A stretch of DNA of 64,000 nucleotides, from the NCBI RefSeq assembly GCF_003634965.1, contig NZ_RBXP01000014.1:124001-188000 (forward strand), written 5' to 3'. The notes under the pieces are model-generated. The model saw only the letters and a program-made list of their open reading frames with translations, was not told the DNA's origin and did no database searches. The translations under genes were made by a program, and so were the position numbers. Positions within the stretch are counted from its first letter, which is position 1. Every line of letters starts with the position of its first letter. The stretch comes from Azonexus fungiphilus. Its GTDB lineage: Bacteria > Pseudomonadota > Gammaproteobacteria > Burkholderiales > Rhodocyclaceae. This document shows, in pieces, positions 28,960 to 39,318 of the stretch.

Positions 28960-30432
28960 GTGCCGGCGGCAGGTGTCCCCTGCCAGCGCGAGCTGCTGGC
29001 CATCCTCGACCACCTGCCGGCGATGATCGGCTACTGGGATCGCGAGCTGCGCAACCGCTTCGCCAACCGTGCCTATCGCGAGTGGCTGGGGGTGGCAGAT
29101 GCCGACCTGGAAGGCCGGCATCTGCGCGAGTTGCTCGGCGAGGCGCGTTTTCGCGCCAAGCAGCCGTACATCGAAGCAGTCCTGCGCGGCGAGCCGCAAC
29201 TCTTCGAGCGGGTGACGCCGGCGCCCGACGACGGTCGCCTGCGGCATTCGCTTGCCAATTACATACCGGACACGGTCGACGGTGAAATTTACGGGTTTTT
29301 CGTCCAGGTCTCGGACATCAGCGAGATCCGCGAGGCCGAGCGCCACCTGCAGCTGAGCGAGGCGCGCTATCGCGCCGTGCTCGAGGGCCAGACCGAATTG
29401 ATCTCGCGGCTGCGTGCCGACGGCAGCTATCTTTTCGTCAACGAAGCTTACTGCCGTTTCTTCGGGCGTAGCCGGGCGTCGCTGATCGGCGCCTCGTGGC
29501 GGCCGGTCGCCCATGCCGACGACCTGCCGATGATCGAGGCGGCGCTCGCCGGCCTCTCGCCGGCGCAGCCGGTGGTCACTGTCGAGAACCGGGTCTTCTC
29601 GGCGAACGGCGAGCTGCGCTGGATGCAGTTCGTCAATCGCGGCTTCTTCGACGGCGCCGGGCGCCTGCTCGAAATCCAGTCGGTCGGCCGCGACATCACC
29701 GAGCGCAAGCTGGCCGAACTGGCCGAGCGCGAGGCCAACGAACAGCTCGAGCGGCGGGTTGCCGAACGTACCGCCGAGTTGCGCAAGCTGGCGGTCGACA
29801 TGACGCTGGCCGAAGAAAACGAACGCCGCGAAATCGCCCGCGACCTGCACGACGACCTCGGTCAGCTGCTGCACGTGGTCCGCATCAAGCTCGAGATGCT
29901 CGGCCGGATGAAACTGTCACAGGACGGCGGCGCGATGCTGCGGCAGATCGAGCTGCTGGTGTCCGACGCCAGTTCGCGGGTACGCTCGCTGACCGCGCAA
30001 CTGAGTCCGCCGGTGCTCGAGAAGCTCGGCCTGGTGCCGGCGCTGTACTGGCTGGCCGCCGAATTCGGCGAACTCTACGGCCTCGACGTGGCCGTGCTTG
30101 CCGACGGCGAGGGGGGCGGCTTCGCGCCGGTGCAATCGTCGCTGCTGTTCCGCTGTGCCCGCGAACTGCTGGTCAATGTCGCCCGTCATTCCGGCTGTGC
30201 CGCGGCCAGCGTCAGTCTGCGCGCGACACCGACGGCCTGGGTCCTCAGCGTCAGCGACCGTGGTCGCGGCTGCGCCGACATCGATGCCGCGATGGGCAGC
30301 GGCGGCTTCGGTCTGGCCAGCATCCGCGAGCGCATCGGCTACCTGAACGGCAGCACCAGCCTGCGTTCGGTGCCGGGCGAGGGGACCGAGGTGATCCTGA
30401 GCATTCCACGCGATGGGGAGAATCTGCCTTGA
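28960..30432 (+). CDS. NarL-family type sensor histidine kinase with two PAS domains
   Basis: 490 residues, no membrane segment. Two PAS domains (about 8-125 and 130-260), a coiled coil (about 255-290), then a HisKA_3 dimerisation domain with the phosphoacceptor histidine in IARDLHDDLGQLLH and an ATPase domain ending GFGLASIRERIGYLNG. This type pairs with LuxR-type regulators, and one overlaps its 3' end. The start is GTG at 28960, three bases after the gpmI stop; AGGTTTCCTGA, inside gpmI, supplies a weak Shine-Dalgarno. A later start would trim the first PAS. Co-transcription with gpmI looks unavoidable unless a promoter lies inside gpmI. Confidence 0.9.
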   Translation: MPAAGVPCQRELLAILDHLPAMIGYWDRELRNRFANRAYREWLGVADADLEGRHLRELLGEARFRAKQPYIEAVLRGEPQLFERVTPAPDDGRLRHSLANYIPDTVDGEIYGFFVQVSDISEIREAERHLQLSEARYRAVLEGQTELISRLRADGSYLFVNEAYCRFFGRSRASLIGASWRPVAHADDLPMIEAALAGLSPAQPVVTVENRVFSANGELRWMQFVNRGFFDGAGRLLEIQSVGRDITERKLAELAEREANEQLERRVAERTAELRKLAVDMTLAEENERREIARDLHDDLGQLLHVVRIKLEMLGRMKLSQDGGAMLRQIELLVSDASSRVRSLTAQLSPPVLEKLGLVPALYWLAAEFGELYGLDVAVLADGEGGGFAPVQSSLLFRCARELLVNVARHSGCAAASVSLRATPTAWVLSVSDRGRGCADIDAAMGSGGFGLASIRERIGYLNGSTSLRSVPGEGTEVILSIPRDGENLP

Positions 30433-31052
30433 AATGCATACGACTCGTGGTCGCCGACGACCACCGGATGTTCCGCGAAGCCTTGCGTCTGTCGCTGGCG
30501 GCGGCCCGCGACATCGTCTGGGCCGGCGAGGCGGCGACCGGGGCGGAAACGCTGGCGGTGGTCGAGCGCCTGCAGCCGGACATCGTCGTCCTCGACATCG
30601 CGCTGCCCGACATGAACGGCGTCGAAGTCGCCCGGCAGCTCCGCCTGTGCTCTCCGCAGAGCCGGCTGCTGGCGCTGTCCGGCTACGACGAGCGGATGTT
30701 CATCGAGGCCATGCTCAGTGCCGGCGCCCAAGGCTACGTCGTCAAATCGGCCGGCGGCGACGAACTGATCGAGGCGATCCGCAAGGTCGCCAGCGGTGGC
30801 CAGTATTTTTCCGGCGATGCTCAGCACAGCCTGAGCCAGGAAAAAGCCGCCGAGGCGGTGCTCAGCCCGCGCGAGCAGCAGGTGCTGCGCCTGCTCGCCG
30901 GCGGCCTGCGCAGCGTCCAGATCGGCGCCGAGCTCGGCATCGCGGCGGCGACGGTCGAGGTGCACCGCCGCAACATCAAGGAAAAGCTCGGCCTGCGCAG
31001 CGTCGTCGAACTGACCCGCTACGCCATCCGCGCCGGGCTGGTCAGCGCCTGA
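30429..31052 (+). CDS. LuxR/NarL-type response regulator with TTG start
   Basis: 207 residues. The receiver has VVADDHRMFREAL, the phosphoacceptor in VVLDIALPDMNG, SGYDE and VKSAGG (a K-S in place of the usual K-P). The C-terminal GerE helix-turn-helix is LSPREQQVLRLLAGG...ATVEVHRRNIKEKLG. The only start that preserves the whole receiver is TTG 30429-30431, overlapping the kinase TGA (TTGA) with GGGGAG about 9 bases upstream; the first ATG in frame would remove the acidic pair. Partner of the overlapping kinase. Confidence 0.9.
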   Translation: MKCIRLVVADDHRMFREALRLSLAAARDIVWAGEAATGAETLAVVERLQPDIVVLDIALPDMNGVEVARQLRLCSPQSRLLALSGYDERMFIEAMLSAGAQGYVVKSAGGDELIEAIRKVASGGQYFSGDAQHSLSQEKAAEAVLSPREQQVLRLLAGGLRSVQIGAELGIAAATVEVHRRNIKEKLGLRSVVELTRYAIRAGLVSA

Positions 31053-31062
31053 AGGCGGCGCC

Positions 31063-33744
31063 TCAGGCGCGGCGCAGCCATTTGTCGAGCAGTGCGAAGA
31101 GGTCTTCCGGGCGTACCGGCTTGGCGATGAAATCGTTCATGCCGGCGGCGAAGCAGCGTGCCTTGTCCTCGACGAAGGCGTTTGCCGTCATCGCCAGGAT
31201 CGGGGTTGCGGCGTAACCCGGCAGTTCGCGGATGCGCCGGGTGGCTTCGAGGCCGTCCATGTTCGGCATCTGCATGTCCATCAGGATCAGGTCGTAGGCC
31301 TGTGCCGCCGCCATCTCGACGGCGATCCGGCCGTCCTCGGCGCAGTCGGCGCGGAGGCCGATCTCGTCGAGCAGGATCTGGGTGATCTCGCGATTGATCG
31401 GCTCGTCTTCGGCGAGCAGGACCCGCTTCGCCCCGACCGGCGGCTGCCGGGGCAGGGCGCCCGTGGCGGCGGCGGGCTGATCCTGGCGCCGGCGGGCGAG
31501 GCGGGCGGTGAACCAGAAGGTGCTGCCCTGGCCGGGGGTGCTGTCGACGCCGACCTGGCCGCCCATCAATTCGGCCAGCTTGCGGGTGATGGCCAGGCCG
31601 AGGCCGGTGCCGCCGTATTTGCGGGTGGTCGTGTTGTCGGCCTGTTCGAAAGCGGTGAACAGGCGCCCGAGCGCGTCCGGGGCAATGCCGATGCCGGTGT
31701 CGGTGACGCTGAAGCGCAGCAGCAGGGCGTCGGCGCTGCTCGCCTCGATGCTGACGGCGAGGCGGATGCTGCCGCGTTCGGTGAATTTCAGTGCGTTGGT
31801 CGCGTAGTTGAGCAAGGCCTGTTGCAGCCGGGTCGGGTCGCCGACCAGATCGTCAGGCAGTTCGGTCGAGGCGACCTCAAGGCGGATGCCGCGGGCGTCG
31901 GCGCGTGCCTGCAGCATCGAGACGATGTTGCCGAACAGGCTGTCGACATTGACCGGCAGGGCCTCGAGCGTGAACTTGCCGGCTTCGATCTTCGACAGGT
32001 CGAGCACCGCGTTGATGATCTCGAGCAGGTGCGTGCTCGCCGATTCGAGTTTGGCCAGGCGCTCGTTCTGTTCGTCGGTCAGGCCGGCGCGGCGGATCAG
32101 GTGGGCCATGCCGGTGATGGCGTTGAGCGGCGTCCGGATTTCGTGGCTCATGTTGGCCAGGAAGGCGCTCTTGGCGATGTTGGCGCTTTCTGCGGCTTCC
32201 TTGGCGACGGCCAGTTCGGCGGTGCGGCGGGTGACCAGTTCCTCGAGGTGCTGGCGGTAGTGTTCAAGCTCGGCCTCGGTTCGTCGTGTTTCGGTGATGT
32301 CGCGGGCAATCACCATCAGGGCCAGGCGTTCTCCATCCTCGCCGAACAGGGGAATCTTGCGCACCTCGCAGATGCGCGGCGTGCCGCCGGCGGCGTTCAG
32401 GGTCTCGATGCTGTACGTGATGCGGCCGCTGGCCCAGGCCTGTTCGTCGGTCAGTTCGCCGTGCGCGTGGAATTCGCGGAAATCGGCGCGTTCGCCGGCC
32501 AGCTGGCCGTTGGTCTTGCCGTGCCAGGCGACGTCGCGCAAGCCGAGGGCGCTGGCGGCGGCCTGGTTGACCTGCTGCCAGCGGTTCATGCCGTCCTTGA
32601 GCACGACGACGTCGGGCAGCGCGTCGATGAAGCTGCTCAGGCGGGCGTTGCTGGCGCGCAGTGCGGCAGTCGCCTGATGGATGTCGGTGATGTCGCGGAA
32701 GGCCACGACCGAGCCGCAATGGCGCCCGTCGCGCCACAGCGGGTTGACCGTGACGATCACCGGGAAGCCGCTGCCGTCCTTGCGCCAGAACCATTCGTCG
32801 CCGCTGCGCCGGAGGCCGTCGCCGACCGTCTTGAAGACCGGACAGTCGCAGGCCGGATAGATGCTGCCGTCGGCGCGGCTGTGGTGGAACAGCGCATGGG
32901 TGTCGGCGGCCAGGATTTCCTCGGCGCTGTAGCCGAGCAGTTCGCAGGCGGTCGGGTTGACGAAGATGCAGCGCTGGTTCTCGTCGAGACCGAAGACGCC
33001 TTCGCCGAGCGCCGCCAGGATCGATTGCTGGCGGTCGAGATGGGTCGCCAGTTCGTCGATGCGGGCTTCGATCGCGCGCGCCATCACCGAGAAGTTGTGG
33101 CTCAGTTCGGCGATTTCGTCGGTGCCGGTGACTGGTAGCGGTGCCCGGTAGTCGCCGGCGGCGATGCGGCTGCTCGCCGCGGCCAGCGTCGTCAGGTGCC
33201 GGGTCAGCCAGTAACCGGCGACGAACAGTACCAGTGCCGTCAGCAGCACGCCGGCGAGGGCGATCAGGGCGCCCTGCAGCAGCAGTTCGCGGCGGGCCTC
33301 GGCGAGGAACTTCAGCGACAGGCCGTAGTGCAGTTCGCCGTAGTGCTGGCCGTAGATCTCGATCGGGAAGCGGCTGTGCAGCACCGGCGGTCCGCTGGCC
33401 TCGATGCCCGGTGCCGGCAGTGCCTGGTTTTCCGGCCAGCGGCTGCTGGCCAGGCGGTGGCCCTGCGGGTCGGTGAGCACCATGTATTCGATTTCCTCGC
33501 TTTCCTGCCAGCCGTCGAGGATGTCGCGCAGGGTTGCGTAGTCGCGCGAGGCGAGCGGCACGATGACGGCGACCTTGTAGGCTTGCTGGATTGCCGCCTG
33601 GTGGCTGAGCGTCTGTTCGTGCAGGCGCTGGTCGATCAGGCGCAGGCCGTTGCCGATGATCAGCGCCAGGACGGCGATCTCGATCGCCAGGCTGGTCAGC
33701 AGCAGACGGAAGCGCAGGCTGCGGGTGAAGGCGGGCAGCGGCAA
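31063..33744 (-). CDS. Membrane hybrid histidine kinase (TM-HAMP-PAS-PAS-HisKA-HATPase-REC)
   Basis: 893 residues. Two membrane helices (about 10-30 and 170-195) enclose a periplasmic domain; then HAMP (about 195-245), PAS (about 260-385), PAS (about 390-510), HisKA with [13 protein letters not shown], an ATPase domain with [12 protein letters not shown] and a C-terminal receiver with [13 protein letters not shown] and AKPVRPEDL. One PAS contains cysteines (YPACDCPVF), which may be redox-active or metal-binding. The start is TTG 33744: GAGG lies about 8 bases upstream, the binding-protein stop is 5 bases away, and no ATG or GTG gives a complete first helix. The adjoining binding protein is the likely ligand presenter. 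Confidence 0.88.
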   Translation of the reverse strand: MPLPAFTRSLRFRLLLTSLAIEIAVLALIIGNGLRLIDQRLHEQTLSHQAAIQQAYKVAVIVPLASRDYATLRDILDGWQESEEIEYMVLTDPQGHRLASSRWPENQALPAPGIEASGPPVLHSRFPIEIYGQHYGELHYGLSLKFLAEARRELLLQGALIALAGVLLTALVLFVAGYWLTRHLTTLAAASSRIAAGDYRAPLPVTGTDEIAELSHNFSVMARAIEARIDELATHLDRQQSILAALGEGVFGLDENQRCIFVNPTACELLGYSAEEILAADTHALFHHSRADGSIYPACDCPVFKTVGDGLRRSGDEWFWRKDGSGFPVIVTVNPLWRDGRHCGSVVAFRDITDIHQATAALRASNARLSSFIDALPDVVVLKDGMNRWQQVNQAAASALGLRDVAWHGKTNGQLAGERADFREFHAHGELTDEQAWASGRITYSIETLNAAGGTPRICEVRKIPLFGEDGERLALMVIARDITETRRTEAELEHYRQHLEELVTRRTAELAVAKEAAESANIAKSAFLANMSHEIRTPLNAITGMAHLIRRAGLTDEQNERLAKLESASTHLLEIINAVLDLSKIEAGKFTLEALPVNVDSLFGNIVSMLQARADARGIRLEVASTELPDDLVGDPTRLQQALLNYATNALKFTERGSIRLAVSIEASSADALLLRFSVTDTGIGIAPDALGRLFTAFEQADNTTTRKYGGTGLGLAITRKLAELMGGQVGVDSTPGQGSTFWFTARLARRRQDQPAAATGALPRQPPVGAKRVLLAEDEPINREITQILLDEIGLRADCAEDGRIAVEMAAAQAYDLILMDMQMPNMDGLEATRRIRELPGYAATPILAMTANAFVEDKARCFAAGMNDFIAKPVRPEDLFALLDKWLRRA

Positions 33745-33749
33745 GCGGT

Positions 33750-34595
33750 CTACCTCATCATGTTGACGGTCAACGCGACGAAAGGCCGCAATTCCGCCAG
33801 ATCGGCAGCGCTGACCTCGACGTAGCCGCGGTAGGCGGTGTCGCGGAAGAAAGCCTGGCCGGCGGCGGTCGCCGGAAAGGCGGCGAGGGCGCCGCGGATG
33901 CGGTCGATCTCGGCGGCACCGAGGCGTTCGTGGGCCAGCGTCATCACGTGCGGCACGCTGACATTGCTGGCCAGCACGCGGGTTTGCGCCAGGATGTCCT
34001 CGGGCACCTGGCGCAGCGGCGTGTGCGCGGTGATCGCGGCGTCGGCCTCGCCGGCGGCGACCGCGGCGACCGCGGCGCCGTGCGAGCTGTATTCGATCAT
34101 CCGGAAATCGCGTCCCGGCTGCAGGCCGTTTTCGGCCAGCCAGCGCACGCCGCCGAGCGAGGCCAGCGACAGCCGGCTGGGCAGCGCCAGCCGCCGCCCG
34201 CGCAGGTCGCTTGCCCGCTCGATCGCGGCGTCGTTGCGGACGACCACCAGCAGGCGCAGCTCGGCGGTGTAGCGGAAGAGCAGGCGCATGCCGCGCTCGG
34301 CAGCCATGGCGCCGAAATGCGGGCCGGTGATCGCCAGGTCGTAATCGCCGGCGAGCAACTGGTTGATGTGGGTGAAATAGTCGGCCGCACTGTGCACGAC
34401 GACGCGCCGTCCGAGCGAGCGTTCGAGGTGGGCGATCAGCGGCTGGTGGGTCTTGAGCAGCGCCAGCGTGCTGTTGAAGGGCATGATTCCGAGGCGCAGC
34501 GGCGCGGCTTCGGCGAACGCCGCCCGGCTGCAGGCCAGCAGGCAGAGCAGCGCGATAGCGCCGAGTCGGCCGGGAAAACGGGGGCGTGCTGGCAT
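33750..34595 (-). CDS. PhnD-like periplasmic substrate-binding protein
   Basis: 281 residues from ATG 34595 with a clear signal peptide ([19 protein letters not shown], cleavage near 28). The mature part has the phosphate/phosphonate-binding-protein-like fold: [43 protein letters not shown] and [13 protein letters not shown]. No ABC permease or ATPase is nearby; instead a hybrid kinase starts 5 bases after its stop, as in systems where a binding protein signals to a kinase. The internal cysteine of LLACS might be read as a lipobox, but AFA-E cleavage looks at least as good. The ligand is unknown. Confidence 0.88.
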   Translation of the reverse strand: MPARPRFPGRLGAIALLCLLACSRAAFAEAAPLRLGIMPFNSTLALLKTHQPLIAHLERSLGRRVVVHSAADYFTHINQLLAGDYDLAITGPHFGAMAAERGMRLLFRYTAELRLLVVVRNDAAIERASDLRGRRLALPSRLSLASLGGVRWLAENGLQPGRDFRMIEYSSHGAAVAAVAAGEADAAITAHTPLRQVPEDILAQTRVLASNVSVPHVMTLAHERLGAAEIDRIRGALAAFPATAAGQAFFRDTAYRGYVEVSAADLAELRPFVALTVNMMR

Positions 34596-34690
34596 CGAGA
34601 GGTTCCGGAGGTGCGCTGCCGGCTGGCAGCAGGCCGATTGTGGCGCAGCCGTGGCGATCCGGCAACTTGCCGAGACAGTGTTACGGCGCT

Positions 34691-35761
34691 TCAGCGCTGG
34701 CTGGCTTCCCACTGGCGGCGGTAATGCGCCGGCGCCATCCCGGTCCATTCGACGAAGGCGCGGTAGAAGGCCGAGGTGTCGCCATAGCCGAGGTCGGCGG
34801 CGACCCGGGCGATCGGGTCGCGGGTCTTGGCCAGCCGGGTCAGTGCCATGTCGCGGCGGAGCGCGTCCTTGATCGCGCGAAAGCTCGAACCTTCTTCCTC
34901 GAGTCGGCGGTGCACGCTGCGCGGCGACAGGTGCAGGCGGCCGGCGATCTCGTCGAGGCCGGGTGTCTCCGGCAAGGCGGCGCGGAGCAGATCGCGGATG
35001 CGGGTGACCATCTCGCGGTCGCGCCGGTAGAGCGTGGTGATCTTGCCCGGCGCGCCGTCGAGGAAGGTGGCCAGCGCCGCCTCGTCGCGGCGCACCGGCA
35101 GGTCGAGCAGGTTGGCGTTGAAGGCGGCGACCAGCGTGCCGGTGCCGCCGGGCACGGTCGGTGCGAAACGCGAATCCTCGGTGAAGATCAGCGCGTAGTC
35201 GGCGAAATGCGCCGGCTTGCGGTAGGGGAAGATGACGCTGTCGAGGGCCAGGCCGCGCCCGGCCAGCCAGCAGGCGAGGCCGTGCAGCAGGCGCAGCAGC
35301 CATTCGAAGGCGAACACCCGGCCGGGGTCGTCGGGCTGCTCGGCGAGGCGGCGGGTTTCGGCGATCACCAGCTCGGCGTTGCCGCGGCTGCGGCGGACGC
35401 TCACCGCCAGGTCGGGCAGGACCAGGCGCAGGAAGCGGCTGGCCCGCTGCAGCGCCTCGGCCAGCGTCGGTGCGCTGAGGCAGCCACGGCAGAGGAACTC
35501 GAAACTGCCGACGCGCATCGGCTGGGCAAACAGCGCGAAACCCTCGTCGTCGAGTTCGCGGTTGAGCAGGTTGTACAGGGCAGCATAGCTGGCCACCGGA
35601 ATCCGGCTGGCGGTGTCTGCAATATCGATGCCGTTGGCAGCGAGCAGCGGGTGCACATCGATTTTCCGGCGGGCGACGCCGGCCAGCATGCCGGTGACAA
35701 AACCCATTGCAACAGTGGCTTGCGTGCGCTGTGCCGCTTTCGGGTTGTTGCGTTGCAGCAT
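34691..35761 (-). CDS. AraC-family transcriptional regulator with Arabinose_bd-type N-terminus
   Basis: 356 residues. The N-terminal two thirds (about 20-230) match the ligand-binding type seen in OruR/ArgR-like AraC regulators, with GMLAGVARR, IPVASYAALYNLLN and DLAVSVRRSRGNAELVI. The C-terminal double helix-turn-helix (about 250-350) has LHLSPRSVHRRLEEEG and VAADLGYGDTSAFYRAFVEWTG. It is divergent from icmF across a 142-base gap that contains a perfect inverted repeat at 35820-35840, so icmF is the most likely target. The 95-base gap between it and the binding protein shows no terminator I trust. Confidence 0.9.
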   Translation of the reverse strand: MLQRNNPKAAQRTQATVAMGFVTGMLAGVARRKIDVHPLLAANGIDIADTASRIPVASYAALYNLLNRELDDEGFALFAQPMRVGSFEFLCRGCLSAPTLAEALQRASRFLRLVLPDLAVSVRRSRGNAELVIAETRRLAEQPDDPGRVFAFEWLLRLLHGLACWLAGRGLALDSVIFPYRKPAHFADYALIFTEDSRFAPTVPGGTGTLVAAFNANLLDLPVRRDEAALATFLDGAPGKITTLYRRDREMVTRIRDLLRAALPETPGLDEIAGRLHLSPRSVHRRLEEEGSSFRAIKDALRRDMALTRLAKTRDPIARVAADLGYGDTSAFYRAFVEWTGMAPAHYRRQWEASQR

Positions 35762-35819
35762 TTTTGGGCTTTCCGGGGTGTCGACCGTGACAGCTTAGCA
35801 CCTTGGCGGAATTTGCACG

Positions 35820-35840
35820 ATTGTCGTCAGTCACGACAAT
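35820..35840. promoter_or_regulatory. Inverted repeat in the araC-type/icmF divergent region, candidate operator
   Basis: ATTGTCGT (35820-35827), 5-base spacer, ACGACAAT (35833-35840): a perfect 8-bp inverted repeat. It overlaps a weak promoter-like pair for icmF, TTGCAC (35813-35818) and GACAAT (35835-35840) spaced by 16. AraC proteins often use direct repeats, so a dimeric regulator of another family could also bind. Confidence 0.45.
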
Positions 35841-35903
35841 GGCCGGGTGGCGAAAGCGGCCTACCATGAGCGCCTTCCCGTCATTTCCAGCGAGGCCGAT
35901 GTC

Positions 35904-38900
35904 ATGACCGATCTTTCCGTCGCCAAGAAACTCGTTCCCTACAAGCCGAAAAACAAGGTCCGTTTCGTCACCGCCGCCTCGCTCTTCGACGGCCATGACG
36001 CATCGATCAACATCATGCGCCGCATCCTGCAGTCGACCGGTTCCGAAGTCATCCACCTCGGCCACAACCGCTCGGTGCAGGAGATCGTCAATGCGGCGCT
36101 GCAGGAGGACGCGCAGGGCATCTGCATCACCAGCTATCAGGGCGGTCACGTCGAGTTCTTCAAGTACATGATCGACCTGCTCAAGGCCAACGGCGGCGAG
36201 CACATCAAGGTCTTCGGCGGCGGCGGCGGCGTCATCGTGCCGTCCGAGATCAAGGAACTGCACGCCTACGGCGTGACCCGCATCTACGCGCCGGAAGACG
36301 GCGTACAGATGGGCTTGCAGGGGATGATCAACGAAGTTGTCGAACACTCCGACTACGACGTCGCCGAGCAGGGCGTGCCGGGCGCCGAACAGGTACTGGC
36401 CGGCCTGCGCGCCGGCGACCGCCGCCTGCTGGCGCGGGTCATCACGCTGCTCGAAAACGGTTCGGCGCCGCAGCTCAAGGAGCCGCTGCTCAAGGCTGCC
36501 GCCGAACTGAGCACGCCGGTGCTCGGCATCACCGGCACCGGTGGCGCCGGCAAGTCGTCGCTGACCGACGAACTGGTCCGCCGCTTCCGCCTCGACCAGG
36601 GCGACAGCGTGAACATCGGCATCGTCTCGATCGATCCGTCGCGCAAGCGCACCGGCGGCGCCCTGCTCGGCGACCGCATCCGCATGAACGCGATCGAGCA
36701 TCCGGCCATCTTCATGCGCTCGCTGGCCACCCGTGATACCGGCAGCGAAATCTCCGTCGCGCTGCCCGAGGTCATCGCCGCCTGCAAGCTGGCCGGCTTC
36801 GACCTGGTCGTCGTCGAAACCTCCGGCATCGGCCAGGGCAATGCCGCCATCGTGCCTTTCGTCGATCTGTCGCTGTATGTGATGACGCCGGAGTTCGGCG
36901 CCGCCTCGCAGCTCGAGAAGATCGACATGCTCGACTTCGCCGACTTCGTCGCGATCAACAAGTTCGACCGCAAGGGCGCCGAGGACGCGCTGCGCGACGT
37001 GCGCAAGCAGTACCAGCGCAACCGCGAGCTGTGGACGACGCCGACCGAGGAGATGCCGGTGTTCGGCACCATGGCTGCGCGCTTCAACGACGACGGCGTC
37101 ACCGCGCTCTACCAGGCGCTGGTCCCGGCGCTGACCGACAAGGGTCTGAAGCTGAAGCCTGGTGCGCTGCCGCTGGTCAGCGTCCGCCAGTCGTCGGCCA
37201 GCCGCGCCATCGTGCCGACCGCCCGCGTCCGTTATCTGGCCGAGATCGCCGACGCGGTGCGCGGTTACCACAAGCATGTCGACGAGCAGGTGACGATCGC
37301 CCGCGAGCGCCAGTCGCTGCGCATCGCCCAGGGCATTTTTGCCGCCTGCGACAAGTCGACCGTCGAGTTCTCCGAACTGCAGGCGCTCAAGGACAGCCAG
37401 CAGGACGGCAAGGCGAAGAAGCTGCTCGACATGTGGCCGCAGACCGTCGAGGCCTATAGCGGCGACGAATACGTGGTCAGGATCCGCGACAAGGAAATCC
37501 GCACCAAGCTGACCTCCGAATCGCTGTCCGGCACCAAGATCCGCAAGGTCATCCTGCCCAAGTACACCGACGACGGCGAGATCCTGCGTTTCCTGATGAA
37601 GGAGAACGTGCCCGGTTCCTTCCCCTATACCGCCGGCGTCTTCGCCTTCAAGCGCGAGGGCGAGGACCCGACCCGGATGTTCGCCGGCGAAGGTGACGCC
37701 TTCCGCACCAACCGCCGCTTCAAGAAGGTTTCCGAAGGCATGCCGGCGCACCGGCTGTCCACCGCCTTCGACTCGGTCACGCTGTACGGCTGCGACCCCG
37801 ACGAGCGTCCGGACATCTACGGCAAGATCGGCAACTCCGGCGTCTCGATCGCCACGCTCGACGACATGAAGGTGCTCTACGACGGCTTTGACCTGGTCAA
37901 TCCGACCACCTCGGTGTCGATGACGATCAACGGCCCGGCGCCGATCATCCTGGCCTGCTTCTTCAACACCGCCATCGACCAGCAACTGGCCAAGTTTGAA
38001 AAAGAGAATGGCCGCCAGCCGACCGAGGACGAAGCCGAGAAGATCCGCGAGTGGGTGCTCAAGACCGTGCGCGGCACCGTCCAGGCCGACATCCTCAAGG
38101 AAGACCAGGGCCAGAATACCTGCATCTTCTCGACCGAATTTGCACTGAAGATGATGGGCGACATCCAGGAGTTCTTCGTCCATAACCAGGTGCAGAACTT
38201 CTACTCGGTGTCGATCTCCGGCTATCACATCGCCGAAGCCGGCGCCAACCCGATCAGCCAGCTCGCCTTCACGCTCTCGAATGGCTTCACCTACGTGGAG
38301 TCGTACCTGGCGCGCGGCATGCACATCGACGACTTCGCCCCGAACCTGTCCTTCTTCTTCTCCAACGGCATGGATCCGGAATATTCGGTGATCGGCCGCG
38401 TCGCCCGCCGCATCTGGGCGGTGGCGATGAAAAACAAGTACGGTGCCAACGAGCGTAGCCAGAAGCTGAAGTACCACATCCAGACGTCTGGCCGCTCGCT
38501 GCACGCCCAGGAAATGGACTTCAACGACATCCGTACGACGCTGCAGGCGCTGATCGCCATCTACGACAACTGCAACTCGCTGCACACCAACGCCTACGAC
38601 GAGGCGATCACGACGCCGACCGAGGAAAGCGTGCGCCGCGCCATGGCCATCCAGCTCATCATCAACCGCGAATGGGGCGTGTCGAAGAACGAAAACCCGA
38701 ACCAGGGCGCCTTCGTCATCGACGAGCTGACCGACCTGGTCGAGGAAGCCGTGCTCAAGGAATTCGAAGCCATCGCCTCGCGCGGCGGCGTGCTCGGCGC
38801 CATGGAAACCGGCTACCAGCGCGGCAAGATCCAGGAAGAGTCGATGTACTACGAGCACAAGAAGCACGACGGCTCCTACCCGATCATCGGCGTCAACACC

Positions 38901-39167
38901 TTCCTCAACCCGAAGGGCATGGCGCAGCAGGAAATCGAGCTGGCCCGTTCGACCGACGAGGAAAAGCAGTCGCAGATCCAGCGCCTGCGCGACTTCCACG
39001 CGCGCAACGCCGACCGTGCGCCGGCCATGCTGGAGAAGCTCAAGCAGACGGTGATCGAGGACGGCAACGTCTTCGCCGTGCTGGTCGATGCGGTCAAGTG
39101 CTGCTCGCTCGGCCAGATCAGCTCGGCGCTCTACGAAGTCGGCGGCCAGTACCGCAGGAGCATGTAA
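35904..39167 (+). CDS. icmF: Fused isobutyryl-CoA mutase IcmF
   Basis: Adenosylcobalamin radical enzyme interconverting isobutyryl-CoA and n-butyryl-CoA (related substrates such as isovaleryl/pivalyl-CoA are known for the family). 1087 residues in one chain: B12-binding domain (about 20-150, LFDGHDASI with the cobalt-ligand histidine), a MeaB-like G-protein chaperone (about 200-430, P-loop [16 protein letters not shown]), and the mutase substrate barrel (about 560-1087). ATG 35904 is preferred over GTG 35847 because GAGG lies 7 bases upstream and the family N-terminus begins near [16 protein letters not shown]. The fusion of chaperone and mutase is diagnostic. A terminator follows at 39223. 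Confidence 0.95.
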   Translation: MTDLSVAKKLVPYKPKNKVRFVTAASLFDGHDASINIMRRILQSTGSEVIHLGHNRSVQEIVNAALQEDAQGICITSYQGGHVEFFKYMIDLLKANGGEHIKVFGGGGGVIVPSEIKELHAYGVTRIYAPEDGVQMGLQGMINEVVEHSDYDVAEQGVPGAEQVLAGLRAGDRRLLARVITLLENGSAPQLKEPLLKAAAELSTPVLGITGTGGAGKSSLTDELVRRFRLDQGDSVNIGIVSIDPSRKRTGGALLGDRIRMNAIEHPAIFMRSLATRDTGSEISVALPEVIAACKLAGFDLVVVETSGIGQGNAAIVPFVDLSLYVMTPEFGAASQLEKIDMLDFADFVAINKFDRKGAEDALRDVRKQYQRNRELWTTPTEEMPVFGTMAARFNDDGVTALYQALVPALTDKGLKLKPGALPLVSVRQSSASRAIVPTARVRYLAEIADAVRGYHKHVDEQVTIARERQSLRIAQGIFAACDKSTVEFSELQALKDSQQDGKAKKLLDMWPQTVEAYSGDEYVVRIRDKEIRTKLTSESLSGTKIRKVILPKYTDDGEILRFLMKENVPGSFPYTAGVFAFKREGEDPTRMFAGEGDAFRTNRRFKKVSEGMPAHRLSTAFDSVTLYGCDPDERPDIYGKIGNSGVSIATLDDMKVLYDGFDLVNPTTSVSMTINGPAPIILACFFNTAIDQQLAKFEKENGRQPTEDEAEKIREWVLKTVRGTVQADILKEDQGQNTCIFSTEFALKMMGDIQEFFVHNQVQNFYSVSISGYHIAEAGANPISQLAFTLSNGFTYVESYLARGMHIDDFAPNLSFFFSNGMDPEYSVIGRVARRIWAVAMKNKYGANERSQKLKYHIQTSGRSLHAQEMDFNDIRTTLQALIAIYDNCNSLHTNAYDEAITTPTEESVRRAMAIQLIINREWGVSKNENPNQGAFVIDELTDLVEEAVLKEFEAIASRGGVLGAMETGYQRGKIQEESMYYEHKKHDGSYPIIGVNTFLNPKGMAQQEIELARSTDEEKQSQIQRLRDFHARNADRAPAMLEKLKQTVIEDGNVFAVLVDAVKCCSLGQISSALYEVGGQYRRSM

Positions 39168-39222
39168 GCAGGCCCCGCAAGGGGAACGGCACCCGGACCC
39201 GAAAGGGCGGAGGAGTAACAAG

Positions 39223-39255
39223 GCGGCGAGGCAAAGTACCTCGCCGCTTCTTTTT
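39223..39255 (+). terminator. Rho-independent terminator after icmF
   Basis: GCGGCGAGG (39223-39231) pairs with CCTCGCCGC (39239-39247) across a 7-base loop, followed by TTCTTTTT. Confidence 0.88.
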
Positions 39256-39318
39256 CGGCGGCGACTATTACTTTCGTGATAGATTCCAAGGCGATATTCA
39301 GTCGAGGTTTCTTCCGTC

